Below are positions 12,040 to 24,412 of a stretch of DNA of 64,000 nt, piece after piece. Every line of letters begins with the position of its first letter. The first letter of the stretch is position 1. The stretch is from contig VICG01000002.1 in assembly GCA_008692225.1 (NCBI GenBank), positions 3,081,001-3,145,000 of the forward strand, in the 5' to 3' direction. The translations under genes and the position numbers were made by a program. The notes below the pieces were generated by a model that did not search any database, was not told the origin of the DNA, and saw only the letters and a program-made list of their open reading frames with translations. Source of the stretch: Monilinia fructicola. Its lineage: Eukaryota > Ascomycota > Leotiomycetes > Helotiales > Sclerotiniaceae.

Positions 12040-13379
12040 TCACCGGTAAATGACCTCCACATCCCCTTTGGGAAACTTGCGCAATCTGTCCATAATCTTC
12101 GCCTCTCCAATATTCAATACTGTGGTGATTTGATCAAAACAATGGCAACCATCCGTATACCTCTGTAACAAATCATTCCTTCCATCCATATGCATAGCTT
12201 GCCCGGAAACGATCGAGGCCAGATATTGTGAAGATACGGCATATCTATGCACGCGATAGATGAGACCTTTTATCACTCCAAATTGGATGAATCGGCGCAC
12301 GTCGATATAATTAAGAACGTTGAGGCCTTGATCCATGTGTAGTTTGAGCCATTCCTTCAATGTCCTTGATGTACATAGCGTGGTGAAGAGACGGCATAGA
12401 AGAAAATTGGCAAGACGAGGACCGTTAATGTATACATAATTTGCGCATTCATCTTGCATATCATCTTTATCAGCCACGAAGTCATTCATTTCGGATGTGG
12501 GCGCGTAGATATTACTAAAGAGGAAAATGTCGAGCATGAGGATGGAATCGTAGTAGAGGAGATGCTGTAAAGCTATCTTGGTAAGATCAAGTGCCACACT
12601 TGCATCGTGAGCAATTCTTCTGACATCTTTGATACCGTCGATGTGTTGGATTACCTTTTTCATGGTCAGATCCCAGGTGTCGTCAACGATCTCATCGAAT
12701 TTAATCTTGGAGATTGGAACGTGCCATGATTTTATGGGTGGCGGATGTTTGTGAATGGGGAAAAGCTTCATGTTGATAGTATTGGCATCATCTGCATATG
12801 TTAGGCCAGATCCCCAAGGATTTACGGTCTCCAAGATACATACCAACAGGAATCATGCATTCGTTGTAATTGTTCAAATCCTCCTTGATGATCTCCAGCA
12901 GCGCAGCAATCGACCTTTGCTCTTGACTTTGAAAGGTCCCCTCTTGACTCAAAAATTCATTCTGAATCTCCATCTCCGTAAAGGTACTTGCCAATCGTTT
13001 AACCACAGCTTCATAAGGAATCTTATCCACCTCGACTCTCGTCACGATGCAAAAGTTGAACATAAATTCGTTACGTTCATATTTCTCATTTTGGATACAG
13101 ACTGGGTGACCTAAAATGCGATACTTGTTCTCGGGATCACAGACTGTAACATAGCGATTACAGAAAGCTTGACGAGGGATGATGTATTCGGCCAGCTTTT
13201 CAAAGTCGAAAAGACGTGGTTTGTCCACATCAGGTTCAGGGACAATACATCCCGGTGGGCTCTGATGAACAACTTTTGTACCTGAGAAATATATGAGAAC
13301 CTAGTTATATTGATGCAGGGAAGATATATTAAAAACCTCTTTGGGGAAGGAAGCGTGCGAAGAATATTCCCTCAATCAT
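12040..13379 (-). CDS. NPR2: Nitrogen permease regulator 2 (Npr2/NPRL2), GATOR1/SEACIT subunit
   Basis: Exons 13337-13379, 12844-13281 and 12040-12791 join to 410 residues, with introns of 55 and 52 nt (acceptors CTCAG and TGCAG). The protein begins MIEGIFFARFLPQRG-TKVVHQ and has YIIPRQAFCNRYVTV, HPVCIQNEKYERNEFMFN and ECMIPVDDANTINMKLFP. It ends with a winged-helix-like tail, TDGCHCFDQI to GDVEVIYR. These are hallmark Npr2 segments. Npr2 partners Npr3 and Iml1/Depdc5 in the GATOR1/SEACIT complex, the GAP for Rag/Gtr GTPases that restrains TORC1 at the vacuole under nitrogen or amino-acid limitation. Length resembles human NPRL2 (380) more than yeast Npr2 (615), as is usual in filamentous fungi. 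The ATG at 13379 is chosen because MIEGIFF is the conserved start. Confidence 0.93.
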
Positions 13380-15276
13380 GATGTGTTCCGTAAGGTATTT
13401 CTAGTTGAAATCAATCATGTGGTGTTCCGCCCTATAATGTATATCTCATCCTAAACACCTCACCCATCCAGGGATACCATTCAATTAGCTTAATAGAGCT
13501 AGGCGCAGTCGGGAATTTAATTCAGAATATTATGTGTATGCCGTTTCTTTTCTCCTTCATCTTCTTCTGATTCTCGGGGAAGGGTTCAACAATCTGTCGC
13601 CAAAGATTGAGTGAGGAGGTTGATTCTCGGGCATTTCAGTAACGTTGTTCCGTGGTTTGATATTATTTTTTGGTGATGCTTAGTCATCCCACGATTAGAG
13701 GATTAGAGGATTACGGAGTAGAGGGCCAGAGGAGCTGCTAGCCGAGAACTTGACATTCTTGATCTGTCCAGGTGTCCAGGTGAACCCCCATCTAGAATGC
13801 TGAGAATGGACACGTTAATTAGATGGTCCTTTGCATCCATATACTAGGAATCATGCAATCCGATTGACTATTTTGCGTGAAAATGATATTTGAAGGTATT
13901 TATTTATATTCAAAGAGTGATTTTGATATTGAAAAAAGAAATGATGGTTTAGGAATGAGAACCGCCAAAAGATTCCTATTTTATATAGCTATCAATAGAT
14001 GTTTGAATAAGAAAATGGATTTCATTTTCTTATAATAAAATAAGTATCAATATTGAATTTATATAATAATTATTGTAGAAATTCTAGCCACTTCATTCAG
14101 ATTGATAAAAAGCCCCCTGGGGGTGGTTATTGAATCGCCAATACTGTACCTACTCTGGTACCCATCACGCCTAAGTACCCAAAACGCACTATTAAGCGAT
14201 CTCAAATAGGAAATGAATCTTCAAAATTCCCTCGATGATCCTTAAATATTTCACCCTCTTCATTTTTACATTCTTTTCCCTTGTGCCGTCAAGACTCAAG
14301 AAGTATCTCAATCGGAATGCCAAGATAAGGGGGAGGATAAAACAAGACTAATTGTAAAGTGCTCCAGGGCTACTCCTTTTCAATAGTTTGACCCTTTGGA
14401 AAACACTTTATCATAGAAATCTTGATAAGATCTATGATAACGAGTCTTATCTTACACTACTAGTATCAGCGTGCTGAGTTGAGTACTTTCTGATTAGTCA
14501 GATCCATCTGAGCCAGGGCATGAGCTTTAGCATAATCAGAGTCGTATGTAGTGAATTTTTAGGTTTGATCAATAGCAAAATCTGTCATCAGTAATTAATC
14601 TTATTGGTTAGATTTATATAGACCGACCCCAGTATTTATATCTACCGTTTGCTTAGGGGAGGAGAAGGGCATGCAATTCTTGAAGTATCCACTCTTGAAG
14701 AGTCATGAAAGAAAAATGAAAACATAACAAAATCTCTTCTCATATACATTACACCCACTTCTTGTTCGTTCATTATCTGGAAAGAAATACCCATTTTCTC
14801 TGTCTCTCTTTCAACTTTCATTATATATCATTGAGACTCAGGCTAAGATGCGGGTTTGAACTCGTGAGTCTGTAAAAAGTACACTAGTGCCTATCGACAG
14901 CTCACTTCTTGTTTGAACTTTGAAGGTTTAAAGACACTTACATTAATCTGTCTATTCAGCAAGTTTTGGCGGTATATAGGTTAGCTCTTGCTTAATCCTC
15001 TTGATATACACTTCGGGTATAAAGGGGGTAGCGAGCCAAGTAGGAGCTCAGTGGCGGTGACGAGATAACACTGCAACCAGGAGAGCGAACAGCACATAGG
15101 TTGTTGAACTTAAATTAGGTATCACCAATTTCATACCCCTTCGGAGCTGCTTCATAAAGTAAGGTTGTGTTGAGCTTTATATCCAAAGTCTCTTCCAAAT
15201 TTTCATTTTCTGCAAACAGTACAAATATCCAACGTGCTGGTATTGTTGGCTCTTGTAGTTGCTTGCTACAGTAAAA
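13380..15276. other. Intergenic region between divergent NPR2 and EFM2, AT-rich in the middle
   Basis: No open frame of note and no recognised element. Base composition becomes clearly AT-rich from about 13850 to 14110, with TTGATATT/ATAATAAT tracts, which could be a decayed mutated repeat, but I see no terminal repeats. The flanks should contain both promoters, since the neighbouring genes point away from each other. Confidence 0.5.
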
Positions 15277-16796
15277 ATGCCCTCTAATGAGTCCCTAGAT
15301 GGCCCAGCCACCAATGGCAATACCCGTATTCATTGTCAGTCTATCATTCCACCGATTGATACCGTCAAACAGTCCGACTTATTACTAAATTGACCTGCTA
15401 TAGCCCTAGATCTCCCACAACTTTATAAACGACCATCATTCTCGGAACTTTTGCAAGTGCTTGAACTACTAAAACTTCCACCTCCATCCTGGAACTCTCC
15501 ATCCAGAAGGTCTCAAGAGCCAGATGATGCTCAAGGCATATCTCGGTATCTGACTAAAATCATCGGAAGCGAGCTTGATTGGCTGTCGCTGGGGGTATCT
15601 GAAGAAGAATGGGAAGAAAGATGTGAAATTATACATGAGCTTGCTAGCAAAAGGCTTGCCGAACGTTGTGGGCGCTCAGGTAAGAAACGAAATCCCTTGG
15701 GCTGCTTCACTGGATGCCCATGCTGCAGCCGATAATTCATCTGACCGAATCTAGCAATGCCAGAGATGATTCGTAACTGGGTCATTCCAACATCTGGAAC
15801 TTCAACTGACCTCACTATTGAGCTATGTGAACCTCCACTTACTGGCGATAGCTTGGGTCTGAAAACCTGGGGCACTTCCTTTGTGATGGCTAAGAAACTC
15901 GAGGAGCTCGGAGACCAATATTTCGGGCACTTGCTTTCCAACAGGTCAACAGAAGAAGAAGTTGTGACTTTAAAAGATGGTCCAATGGTCGAAAGCAAGT
16001 TGACAGTAAAAATTGAGTTGACAATGGAGAGTGACGAAGTGATGAAAAGCAACACTACAATGAATTATAATGCGACAATAAGAGGGGAAACGATGGTAGT
16101 CAGTGGGTCAACACTGGAAAATAATTTGATTCATCCAGGAAGGCCGGCAGGAGGCACTATTCATAATGAAGGCAGAATCTTAGAACTTGGTTCTGGAACA
16201 GGGCTTCTTGGACTAACAGCTGCCATGCTTTGGAATAAGCCCACAGTCTTGACTGATCTTCCTGACATTGTTCCAAACCTGGACGTTAACCTTAAGAGAA
16301 ATGGATTTGGTCAGACTTCTGAATCCATGGCCAGTGCAGAAGTCCTAGATTGGAGTGATGCAGAAGGCTCTGTAGTGTTCAGTCAGGATCCCAACAATAA
16401 GTTTGAGGTATGGTAAAGAAGTTACTGTGGATCCCCCGTCCGCCTTTAAGATGTGAAATCTAATCAACGCCGTAGATAATCCTCGTTGCAGATCCCTTCT
16501 ATGACTCTCATCACCCTTCTCTTCTTGCGGGTGTCATCCCGAAGTTCCTTAAGAACACTGGAGATGGCCGTGTACTGGTGTCAGTTCCACTAAGAGATAA
16601 TGCCACAGAAGCAATGAGAAACGACTTTGTGAGGTTGATGGCCATTCAGGAATACCAGTTACTGGCTAGCGGAAGAGAACGTTGCTTTGATGACTGGGAA
16701 GAATCAGAAAATGACGATAGTGATGGAGTCTACTGTTGGTGGGGTGTATGGAAGCATGCCATTGCATCCTCATCCCATGCCATTGATTCAAACTAA
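15277..16796 (+). CDS. EFM2: Protein-lysine N-methyltransferase, Efm2-like (class I SAM-dependent)
   Basis: Exons 15277-15334, 15404-15679, 15755-16407 and 16476-16796 encode 435 residues. Introns are 69, 75 and 68 nt and phases fit at each junction. The N-terminal helical region (LDLPQLYKRPSF, SRYLTKIIGSELDWL) precedes a seven-beta-strand methyltransferase fold. Motif I is ILELGSGTGLLGL, followed by the acidic strand end VLTDLPDIVPNL and motif IV-like IILVADPFYDSHHPSLL. Efm2 (about 419 aa in yeast) methylates lysines of translation elongation factors eEF2 and eEF3 in the cytosol. The length and the long N-terminal extension favour Efm2 over the shorter Efm3/FAM86 type, but the exact substrate is inferred. 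A 17-residue loop rich in Met/Thr/Asn (about 16020-16100) is an unusual insertion. Confidence 0.83.
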
Positions 16797-19521
16797 GAAC
16801 CGTTAATGGTCCCACTTCCCGTATATAAAACAATGTTGTGAATCTAATTAACTAACAAAGCAAAGTTAGTATGGTTGGCATGATGTTGGCATGATGGTGG
16901 CAAATCATGTTCAATCTCTGTGCTTTGGATGTTGATTCAAATTCGCCCAAGTTTTCTTGTTGTTCTCCATACCCAAAAGCTCCTTCTTGAAAGGATGCAA
17001 TTTTTCTCTTGTATATATTATGCAGCATGTTGGTATTTTTGTTTGCCCATATTATGGCTGTTTGATGTTGGATGAGTCTAGGATGCTATATGCCATCCAT
17101 CATCAAGTCATGTCCAGATGTCCAGATGTCCAGATGTCCAGATGTCCAGATGTCCAAGTGTCTTTTCTTTCTGTTCTTTCTGGATGACAAATGTATGTGT
17201 TTTTATGCTGAACCTGGAAAGCTTCAAAATTACCTGATATGGATGGACTGGTCTGGAAGGTAATTTCAAGATCAACCAAAGGGAAGCTACAGTTTACGCT
17301 TCAATCCAAGCCTCAGCCTAAGTTTCATCGGAATTTCCATTACTATAATCCGTCAATTCAGAATCCATAAAAGTTAGATAAAAGATGGTCGGGTGCCATT
17401 AATGATGAAGTGAATATGCAGAACTCCTATTGGTAGATTTTCTACCTTAAAATACCCAGGCATTCACCGGCCGAACAGTTTTTAGATATTGTTGAAATTT
17501 GAAGAATGATACCAAGTACGACCCAATCTTCGCTCTCCATCCTTTCAGCCATCATCTCTACAGACTGCAAGGCTCCTTCGGTCTGTCTGCTTATACTCTT
17601 TACTCTTTACTCTATACTCTTTGTTTTACACCCTTTACTCCATACTCTTTACTCCATACTCTACACTCTACACTCTACACTTTACACTTTACACTTTACA
17701 CTCTAAACACTATACTCTGCACACTATACACCGACAAGGCTTCCTTTCTTATGCCTAAAGCCCTTACCAAACCTCTTATATATCGAACTTCCTATCGCGA
17801 AGCCAATATTCTGCGCTGAAGCTCTATGTTATGCGTCCCTCTTCTTCGGATATACAAGACAGTATCTTCTCTTGAGCTTGAAGCATCTGCGCAACTTGCC
17901 TCCACATCGGATTTCTTACAAAGGTAGCGAGCTGCCAGGCAGTTTGACCTAGTTATTTGACTCGGCATTCTCCTTGGGGCTCTTTTCTCTTTCCTATATA
18001 TTACCATTGTTTGCACTTAACTTACCTATTCTTTGGAGAGCTTTCGAGCTTTGCTACCCACTCATTCATGATATAGGGAGGAAGTTCATAGACGGCGCTC
18101 TTTGGCACAGTCGAATCTACTTCAGACACTCGTTTATACTTTAGACACTCGAATCTGTTCTACACCCTCAGCGCTCTCGAATCTACACTACGCAATCGAA
18201 TCTACTTTAGACAATCGAATCTATTCTACACCCTCAGCGTTCTCGGATCTACACTACGCACTCGAATCCATACTAGGGACTCAAATCCACACTAGCCACT
18301 CAAATCCTGCTTCGCAGATTCCTGACGATCCCTCCATTCGGATTTCACAAACACAAATACACTTACTTATAAGCATCGGATTCTTCACTTAAATTGTGCT
18401 TGGGTTTTCAAATCTGAGATTCGAATAATTCACGAACATTAACCTTCGCCTGCAACTATCACTGTGAATAACCGACGTATTCTATTTTCCCTTTCCTCTT
18501 TCGTCCCCGCTATTTAAACACTCTACAATCGACTTTTTGAGACTTTCCCCTTCGTTCTTAAAACCAATAATCTTATTACATACAATACTCCTCGTTCATC
18601 CATAACATTCTTTCCTGATAATATAAGAATAAAACCTCTATGCCACTCACCTCCTTCATGGGAGAGCCCCCTACAAAAAACTACCAAATACCGTATACTT
18701 CATCTATGCCATTTGGCCCGAGAAGCCTTTTAGTTCGAGGTAGATCAAAAGAAATAGATCGCAGAAAGGCGAGCATCAGACGAAAATTCAACGCACAGTA
18801 CTATTATCCTACTCTTATAGAGATCGACAGACCCTACAATTCTAGAATCACAGCAAGAATAAGCGGCACTGTGAATATTCACCCATTACAAGTTATAACC
18901 AATCGGCAAAAAGGTTTGCCCTCAAGAGTATCTTAAGCGGTAGACCTAAAGGGTTAACGTGGGAAAGTTTTCAGGATAACAGATCTGTCTTTCTCAAGGT
19001 CTATGAAATCATACTAAGTGACGGAGCGATAGGGAGAAGAGATTCCAATTTTTTCTTTTTCTTCATCTAACATCTAGCCGTTGGCCTTCGAAACAAGAGA
19101 GGCATTCGCTAATTATTAACAACGATACACTTTCATCCAGGGGTGGAATTATATTTAACAATCGAACACACACCAGTTCACATCACCGATCTTCAATTTT
19201 CGATCTACCCTCTTAGATTTTTTATCTGACTTTTTGAATCTTCAATCTACCCTTTGAGATCTTCTATCTGCTCTTTCAAATATCAGATCTACCCTTCAGA
19301 TATTCGATCTATCTTCTCCGATCTTTCATGTTTCCTTTCTAATCTTCCTCCAAGCTGTATAAAGGGGTCAAACAAGCGAAAATACTAAGTTTACAAGAAC
19401 CACAGACTCTATTCTGCTAGAACAAGGATCATTTCTCACAATCCATACGATGCCCATTAATCTTTATCTTAGGCTCTTTCTTTGAGATCCATAACTTCTT
19501 CACACCCTACAACCCGAAAAG
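16797..19521. other. Intergenic region with tandem repeats
   Basis: Contains (TCCAGATG)n at about 17104-17157, a degenerate TACTCTTTAC/CACTCTACAC repeat at about 17594-17720, a 66-bp tandem duplication at 18139-18270, and degenerate GATCTACCCTT-type steps at about 19195-19330. An open frame at 18640-18936 (98 codons, basic middle part RRKASIRRKFNAQ) has no recognisable relation and no splice continuation to the gene at 19522. I do not call it. The pyrimidine-rich stretch before 19522 is probably leader. Confidence 0.55.
18139..18270 (+). repeat. 66-bp direct tandem duplication
   Basis: Two adjacent copies start at 18139 and 18205, both beginning CTTTAGACA and sharing CTACACCCTCAGCG and ATCTACACTACGCA. 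They differ at a handful of positions, mostly transitions. The unit length is a multiple of three, so the surrounding open frame continues, but no protein is supported. Confidence 0.7.
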
Positions 19522-22055
19522 ATGGTCGGTGTAAGGACATGGACCGATGACGGCATTTGGTTTGTCCTTTTGGCGTCAAACATAAACAAGCCAGATACCT
19601 TGACTTCGGGCAGAAATAGTAAACTTACTAGACGATATACAGACGAACAAATTGCCTTCCTGTGCAAACAGAATGTGGAGGACTTGAAGCATACCCCAGA
19701 TGCAAGTGGTATCCGATATGTCCGTAGTAACAAGAAACAAGAGTAAGTCTACCCAATTCATATAATATCACACCCTCAACTTTGTATCTTTCCCTCCTTA
19801 TCTGGAATTAACTACAACTTGCAAGAATTCAAGACCACAAGATACTCTAAGGATTTCGTCTCCCTTTTTCTGTTCCTTAATTACCCATCACTCAAATGAT
19901 CATGATGCTAATTGCAATAATCTAGATTTGAATTACCCGAGTAGGTTAAGCGATAACTTGATACTCTCACGATTATTTATTTTCTGAATTGTTATACTTC
20001 TTGGATTTCTATGCCTCGAGACCTAAAAAACTTATCCTCTTCTGTTTTGTTCTTAATTGCTAACTTCTTAGTGCACCACCCCCCTCTCCAGCAGTTTTAG
20101 CAGCTATCGAGCGATTACGTCGTCAGCCAGACACATTGTTACCGAATCAAGAACTCAGAAGTGGGAATGGGGGCATGGCTGGAAACACGGCGAGAAATGG
20201 GAGCAACTCAACAAGAGATATCAATATTCAACAGGGAAATGGCTCGGCTAGCTCTGCCATTGCGGCTCCAATTGCAAGAACTAAAGCGCAGATTGGTATG
20301 CCGAGTCATTTTGGTGACCTCCGAGCAAAAGCAACTGATTACAGACCAGCTCTTACTGCTGGAAGTACCTATTCCTCACCGTTTAATGCTATGAATGGTG
20401 TGAATCCACGGTACCAACAAAGACCGATAAAACAGCAGCGCTTCCATTCATTACAACACAGGAATATGAATGGAATGAGCTCAGCTCAAGGCTATGAGAT
20501 GAGCTCTAACTCATCAAGCTTTCAATCTAAAATGCGAGGTTTCAACAATGGAATCTCTGGGAGTCCGGCATGGTCAACTGATCATATGGGATATCCACAA
20601 AATCCGCCTGGTATGATGGCGCCAGGTGGTCAGACTAACAATGCTGCATCCACCAAGACTTTTCAAGCCATCCCATACGGACAATCCCAACAGCCTCAAT
20701 CCGGACAAAACGGTCGCCCAATTTCATATGGACAGCAAAATTATCAGGGGTTGGATCCACAATTAAGATCACCACATATAGCCGGTCATTGGAGATCACA
20801 GCAGTTCACTTCTGCTGTCTCCAACCCACAGCCAGAAGCACAATATATGAACGGTTCATGGAGGTCACAACAGCCCACTGATGTTTATTCTAACTTACAA
20901 TCAGAAGTACCACAGACGACTGTTCAATGGGCGCCACAATATCTTGCTCTTGCCGCCTCTGACCCACCATTCAGCCATGATTTCAATGGTATGCCGACTG
21001 CCCAATCAACATTTTCTGGGATCCCGCAAACCACATTTCAAAATTCTAGATTTAATTACACTAATCCTCATGACAACCAACTACGATCGTATCATTCTGA
21101 AACCCAGGGTTACAGCCAAATGCCAAACAATCTTGTCAATCCAGAGGTCAATTCTGTTCAACCAAATTTCATGTCCCAAAAGCCACATTCATCCATCCAA
21201 AATACAAGGAAGCATCAAAGGGATCTTGATGAATATTGGAAGCCCAGTATGGATTCGAATGAGAATTTTGAAAGAGACATAAAAAGACACAGAGGAGCGG
21301 GCATTGCTGGGCTTGGACAGATGGATCATTATCGACAGGAGGAAAACAATGATCAGGCCTCTCTTCAACAAAGACCAAGCACACAAGAGCTCCATACAAG
21401 AGCTCCGGATGTTTCCTCAACTACTCCTGCCCAAACACCTGCTTCTGAGATCTCTCCGGTTAATCAGTCAAGGGTCACACTGTCGAATACTTCTGCTCCA
21501 GACGGTGAAGGTCAATCTGAAGATGAATTCATGCACATGTATAATGCTGAATTTCTTCCACCTTTTGATGCACACAGTTCAAGTCAACATAACGATGAAT
21601 TCAATACACTGGATGATGCCGAATTTTCTCAAGATTCTACTCTATTTGGTGAAGAACAGTCTCAACTTATGGAGAACCTATTTAGTTCCCCGAATTTTTC
21701 GTCTTTTGATGAATTCACTTATGACCAATTTTTCACTGCGATTGATGATGACAATTTTTTATCTGACCTTGGAGAATCACTTGAAACTCAAGAACAACCT
21801 CCTAGAGATCACGAGTCATCTGCCACTGATGGGGCTGTGGTACAGTCTATTGACGAGCCACTTGACGAGCAACTTAACGAGACCTCTGAGCAAAAAAATT
21901 CATCTGAGGATACCTCTGGGCAACAAGGCTCAGGTACTAGGCAATACAATCTTGGCGACGACTCTGGTCTTGGTGACTCCCCTGAAAATGAAGGTCTTGG
22001 ACAATTTGGTCCACACATGCCGAACCAAATAGACATTAACTTCTCTGACATTTAA
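19522..22055 (+). CDS. Q/N/S-rich protein with acidic C-terminus, unknown function (possible transcription co-activator)
   Basis: Two exons, 19522-19742 and 20072-22055, encode 734 residues. The donor is GTAAGT, the branch and acceptor are GCTAACTTCTTAG, and the phase fits (GA|T). The 329-nt intron is several times longer than any other in the window. The N-terminal ~95 residues look folded (TDDGIWFVLLASN, YTDEQIAFLCKQN, AVLAAIERLRRQP). Most of the rest is Gln/Asn/Ser/Pro-rich, with imperfect ~26-residue repeats near residues 300-375 (HWRSQQFTSAVSN and SWRSQQPTDVYSN). The C-terminal third is acidic with aromatic residues in Asp/Glu context (FDEFTYDQFFTAIDDDNFL), resembling an activation domain; that reading is inference. 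No named domain is recognised. The start is the ATG directly before the folded segment. Confidence 0.75.
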
Positions 22056-22343
22056 ATTATTGAAGCAACGTGGTTGGCCATATCAAGGAGCAAGACTGGT
22101 CGATGATGGCGATTCGCCACTAAAATACATACAGGGACAATAATTATTCATTTCAATGCGAACTTCAGATTTCAGGGCGTCACATACCCCATCTAGGATC
22201 AATGGGTTCCACGATTCCAATTTTCTTTTTCCTCTTCTTTCATGATGGTACCACTATCATAGCCGTACACGATTTGATTCAGCGTAGGGTGCATGAGAGA
22301 TGATAACATTTGCCATCCATAGAGTTGGATGTGTCGGCATATC

Positions 22344-22441
22344 ACGAAGGATGGGTATATTACGAAGGGATGATATTATGAATGGAGGGCATTACGAAAG
22401 GATGATATTATGAATGGAGGGTATTACGAAGGGGTGGTATT
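22344..22441 (+). repeat. 32-bp tandem repeat, about 2.5 copies
   Basis: Copies at 22362-22393 and 22394-22425 differ only at one or two positions (GGGATG against AGGATG, GGGC against GGGT). A truncated third copy ends at about 22441 and a diverged partial copy precedes them. Confidence 0.75.
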
Positions 22442-23141
22442 CCGATGGACTTTCAGTTTGATTTGAATCAAATGGATATGGTTCGTTATCACATCAGCAA
22501 AAGAGGAAATCATTCAGGGCGTAATGGTTGATTAGGATATCAAAATGGTGGAATTTCTTACGGACTGGGGAACTGCAGTATGCATTATGCTCTTCGGCAA
22601 CGAACCTTCCGCAGCGAACTTAGAGTATTTCTTTAGCAGCCGTATCTACCAGGTACTTCGAACCTGTGATTGATAGAAAGCATTCCCTCTCGGACTTTCT
22701 GAGAGAGGATTAATACAGCGTCGTTCGTTTTATTGGATGGTCTTTGTGATGGTTCGTCGTGATGATTGACATGTGTGTCAGTAATGCATGAATAACGCTC
22801 GTGTAACACTTGGGGAGACAGTCAATGATATTGATCACGAGCTGGTGTGAAGAAACTATGCACGATCAACAGCATCCATCCAAAAGAATCCACATCGTAT
22901 GGAGGCTTCAAGCCAAAGCATGTCTCCCCAACTGCCCTCTCATCTCATCTTCATATAGAACTACCTAGCAAATTACATTCATACGTCACATGTACTCAGC
23001 TGAATTTACAAGTGGACTTCAATCCATCGTTCAAATCGGTCTGATATATCTAGGATGTATCGTCGGATCAACGTCTCTCTCTCTCTCTCTCTGTTTGTAT
23101 CTTGATATCTGAATATCTAGATTTAGGTTCGATATCTTGCG

Positions 23142-23182
23142 AGGGGTAGGGTAGGGTAGGGTAGGGTAGGGTAGGGTAGGGA
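23142..23182 (+). repeat. GGGTA pentamer array, about eight units (G-quadruplex-capable)
   Basis: Eight consecutive GGGTA units begin after GAGG at 23142. Every G3 run is separated by TA, so the plus strand can form at least one intramolecular quadruplex. It lies just downstream of the minus-strand exon ending at 23256. Confidence 0.8.
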
Positions 23183-23255
23183 GCGGGAGGTGAGATTGGA
23201 TCGGATTTGATTGGATATCGTGTTTGTTTGCGTTGTATTACATGAAATGGCAGAC

Positions 23256-24220
23256 TTACATATATTCCATCCGGACGACGCCCTTGACGAGTGCTCTCTC
23301 GTCCTTCCGATACGCAATCTCGATCCTTCCTGCAGATTTTCGACTCCACTGTTCAATACTGCATGAGGTCATGAAACTGGGAGGCGGGGATGGATCCTGA
23401 CGATGGGATGGGGTGATTTTGTCTTGGAGAGCGTGGCATGTGCTTACTCTTGAGGAGTCCAGAGGATGTCTGAATCGCGTTGGGTCGACCACCGTTACGG
23501 AGTTGGGTACTGGGCGCATCCATTATCACGTATGCGTGCATCCGAGTCGGTTGTTTGGGCATGCATGGCTGATGAGAATTTCCTCGTCTGGTGGGGAGTT
23601 TTCGACTCTGCATGCGTCTAGAGTGATTGGGGCTGAGTATGGGTTTGGTCGTTCAAAGAGCCATCTTGCATCATTTGAGGTTACTTCTCCGAGCTTGTTG
23701 TAGATGTTGGCGATGTAGTAATCTGTCCATCATGCACCTGATGCTTGACGGAGAGTGAGTTTTTTTTTTGGTTTTATAAGATAGTATCACAGTACCGAGA
23801 TTGTAAAGCGGTATGTTCGTTTTCCGGAAATCGTAGTTCTCGTAGTTTCTGATCGTGTCTGGGCTACAGTCTAGTTTTCATCACCCCTTGTTTTCTAGAC
23901 TTTGCTAGAGTCGGAACTGGGTCGGTCGATTTCATTAGCTGTTTACAATACTGACTCTATGTCACTGGTTCTGATGATAGTATAGATACGCTCCTTCAAG
24001 ATTCAGAAATAGAGCACGGAAATTCACAGCCTTGTGTCGAGGGAGATGGCTTTAGTGGTCCCTCGTTCAATTCAAGTTTCCTCCAGTGGCATGGGAATGC
24101 ATTTAAGTTTTGATACCAAAGATCATGTTTAGAGCTCGGACCTCAAGCAGATTCCATTCATCGTCAAGATTAGACGTCGAGGTTCTAGCCCTAGGCATCT
24201 CTGTAACTGTGATGGCGTCT
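23256..24220 (-). pseudogene. Unresolved, probably damaged multi-exon gene (exon group B)
   Basis: Several minus-strand stretches read as protein and are joined by good splice sites, but I cannot build an unbroken model. One exon of unknown upstream end stops at 23796 (NYENYDFRKTNIPLYNL). It is followed by a 73-nt intron 23723-23795 (GTACTG...GGACAG) into 23529-23722 (DYYIANIYNKLGEVTS, then a Cys-containing stretch). That exon runs into TGA-TAA at 23523-23528, after which the same frame continues open (about 25 codons) to a perfect donor GTAAGC. A terminal exon 23256-23396 carries SCSIEQWSRKSAGRIEIAYR and ends in TAA. Further coding-like pieces lie at about 24105-24220 (DDEWNLLEVRALNMIFG) and 23980-24030 (FRALFLNLEGAYLYYHQNQ). 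The family is not recognised. The double stop could be a real nonsense pair, a missed intron or an assembly error. Confidence 0.4.
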
Positions 24221-24412
24221 AATCAACCAAACGGTGTGAAATGGTCAAGAGCTAATCACTGGGAAAGCAGTGAGTCTAACAAGATCCAGGAAAGATGTCA
24301 TTTTCGAGATTGTTGCATATACTTTGGAGAAGCTAGATAATAGTGCCTGAAATCAAGATGAGGAGAGCCAAATTGAGATGGATGTTTTAGTCAGAGCTAT
24401 ATATCCCAAGAA

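Larger units (their letters stand above)
22056..23255. other. Intergenic region with 32-bp tandem repeat and (TC)n
   Basis: Two and a half 32-bp direct repeats (ACGAAGGGATGATATTATGA...) span about 22362-22441, with a further partial copy at about 22344. (TC)n is at 23073-23092 and the GGGTA array at 23142-23182. No coding frame is convincing. The beginning is the 3' flank of the 19522-22055 gene. Confidence 0.55.

Noticed and set aside
18640..18936. 98-codon frame upstream of the acidic Q/N-rich gene
   Set aside because: No recognisable family and no splice path to the next gene; length is compatible with chance.
22640..22720. Possible minus-strand tRNA (GGTTCGAA-like arm)
   Set aside because: A T-arm-like hairpin is present but no matching acceptor stem, D arm or anticodon arm could be drawn.
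23353..23613. Alternative minus-strand frame over exon group B
   Set aside because: Coding-like in part, but the competing frame uses both the GTAAGC donor in phase 0 and the downstream terminal exon; only cDNA can decide.
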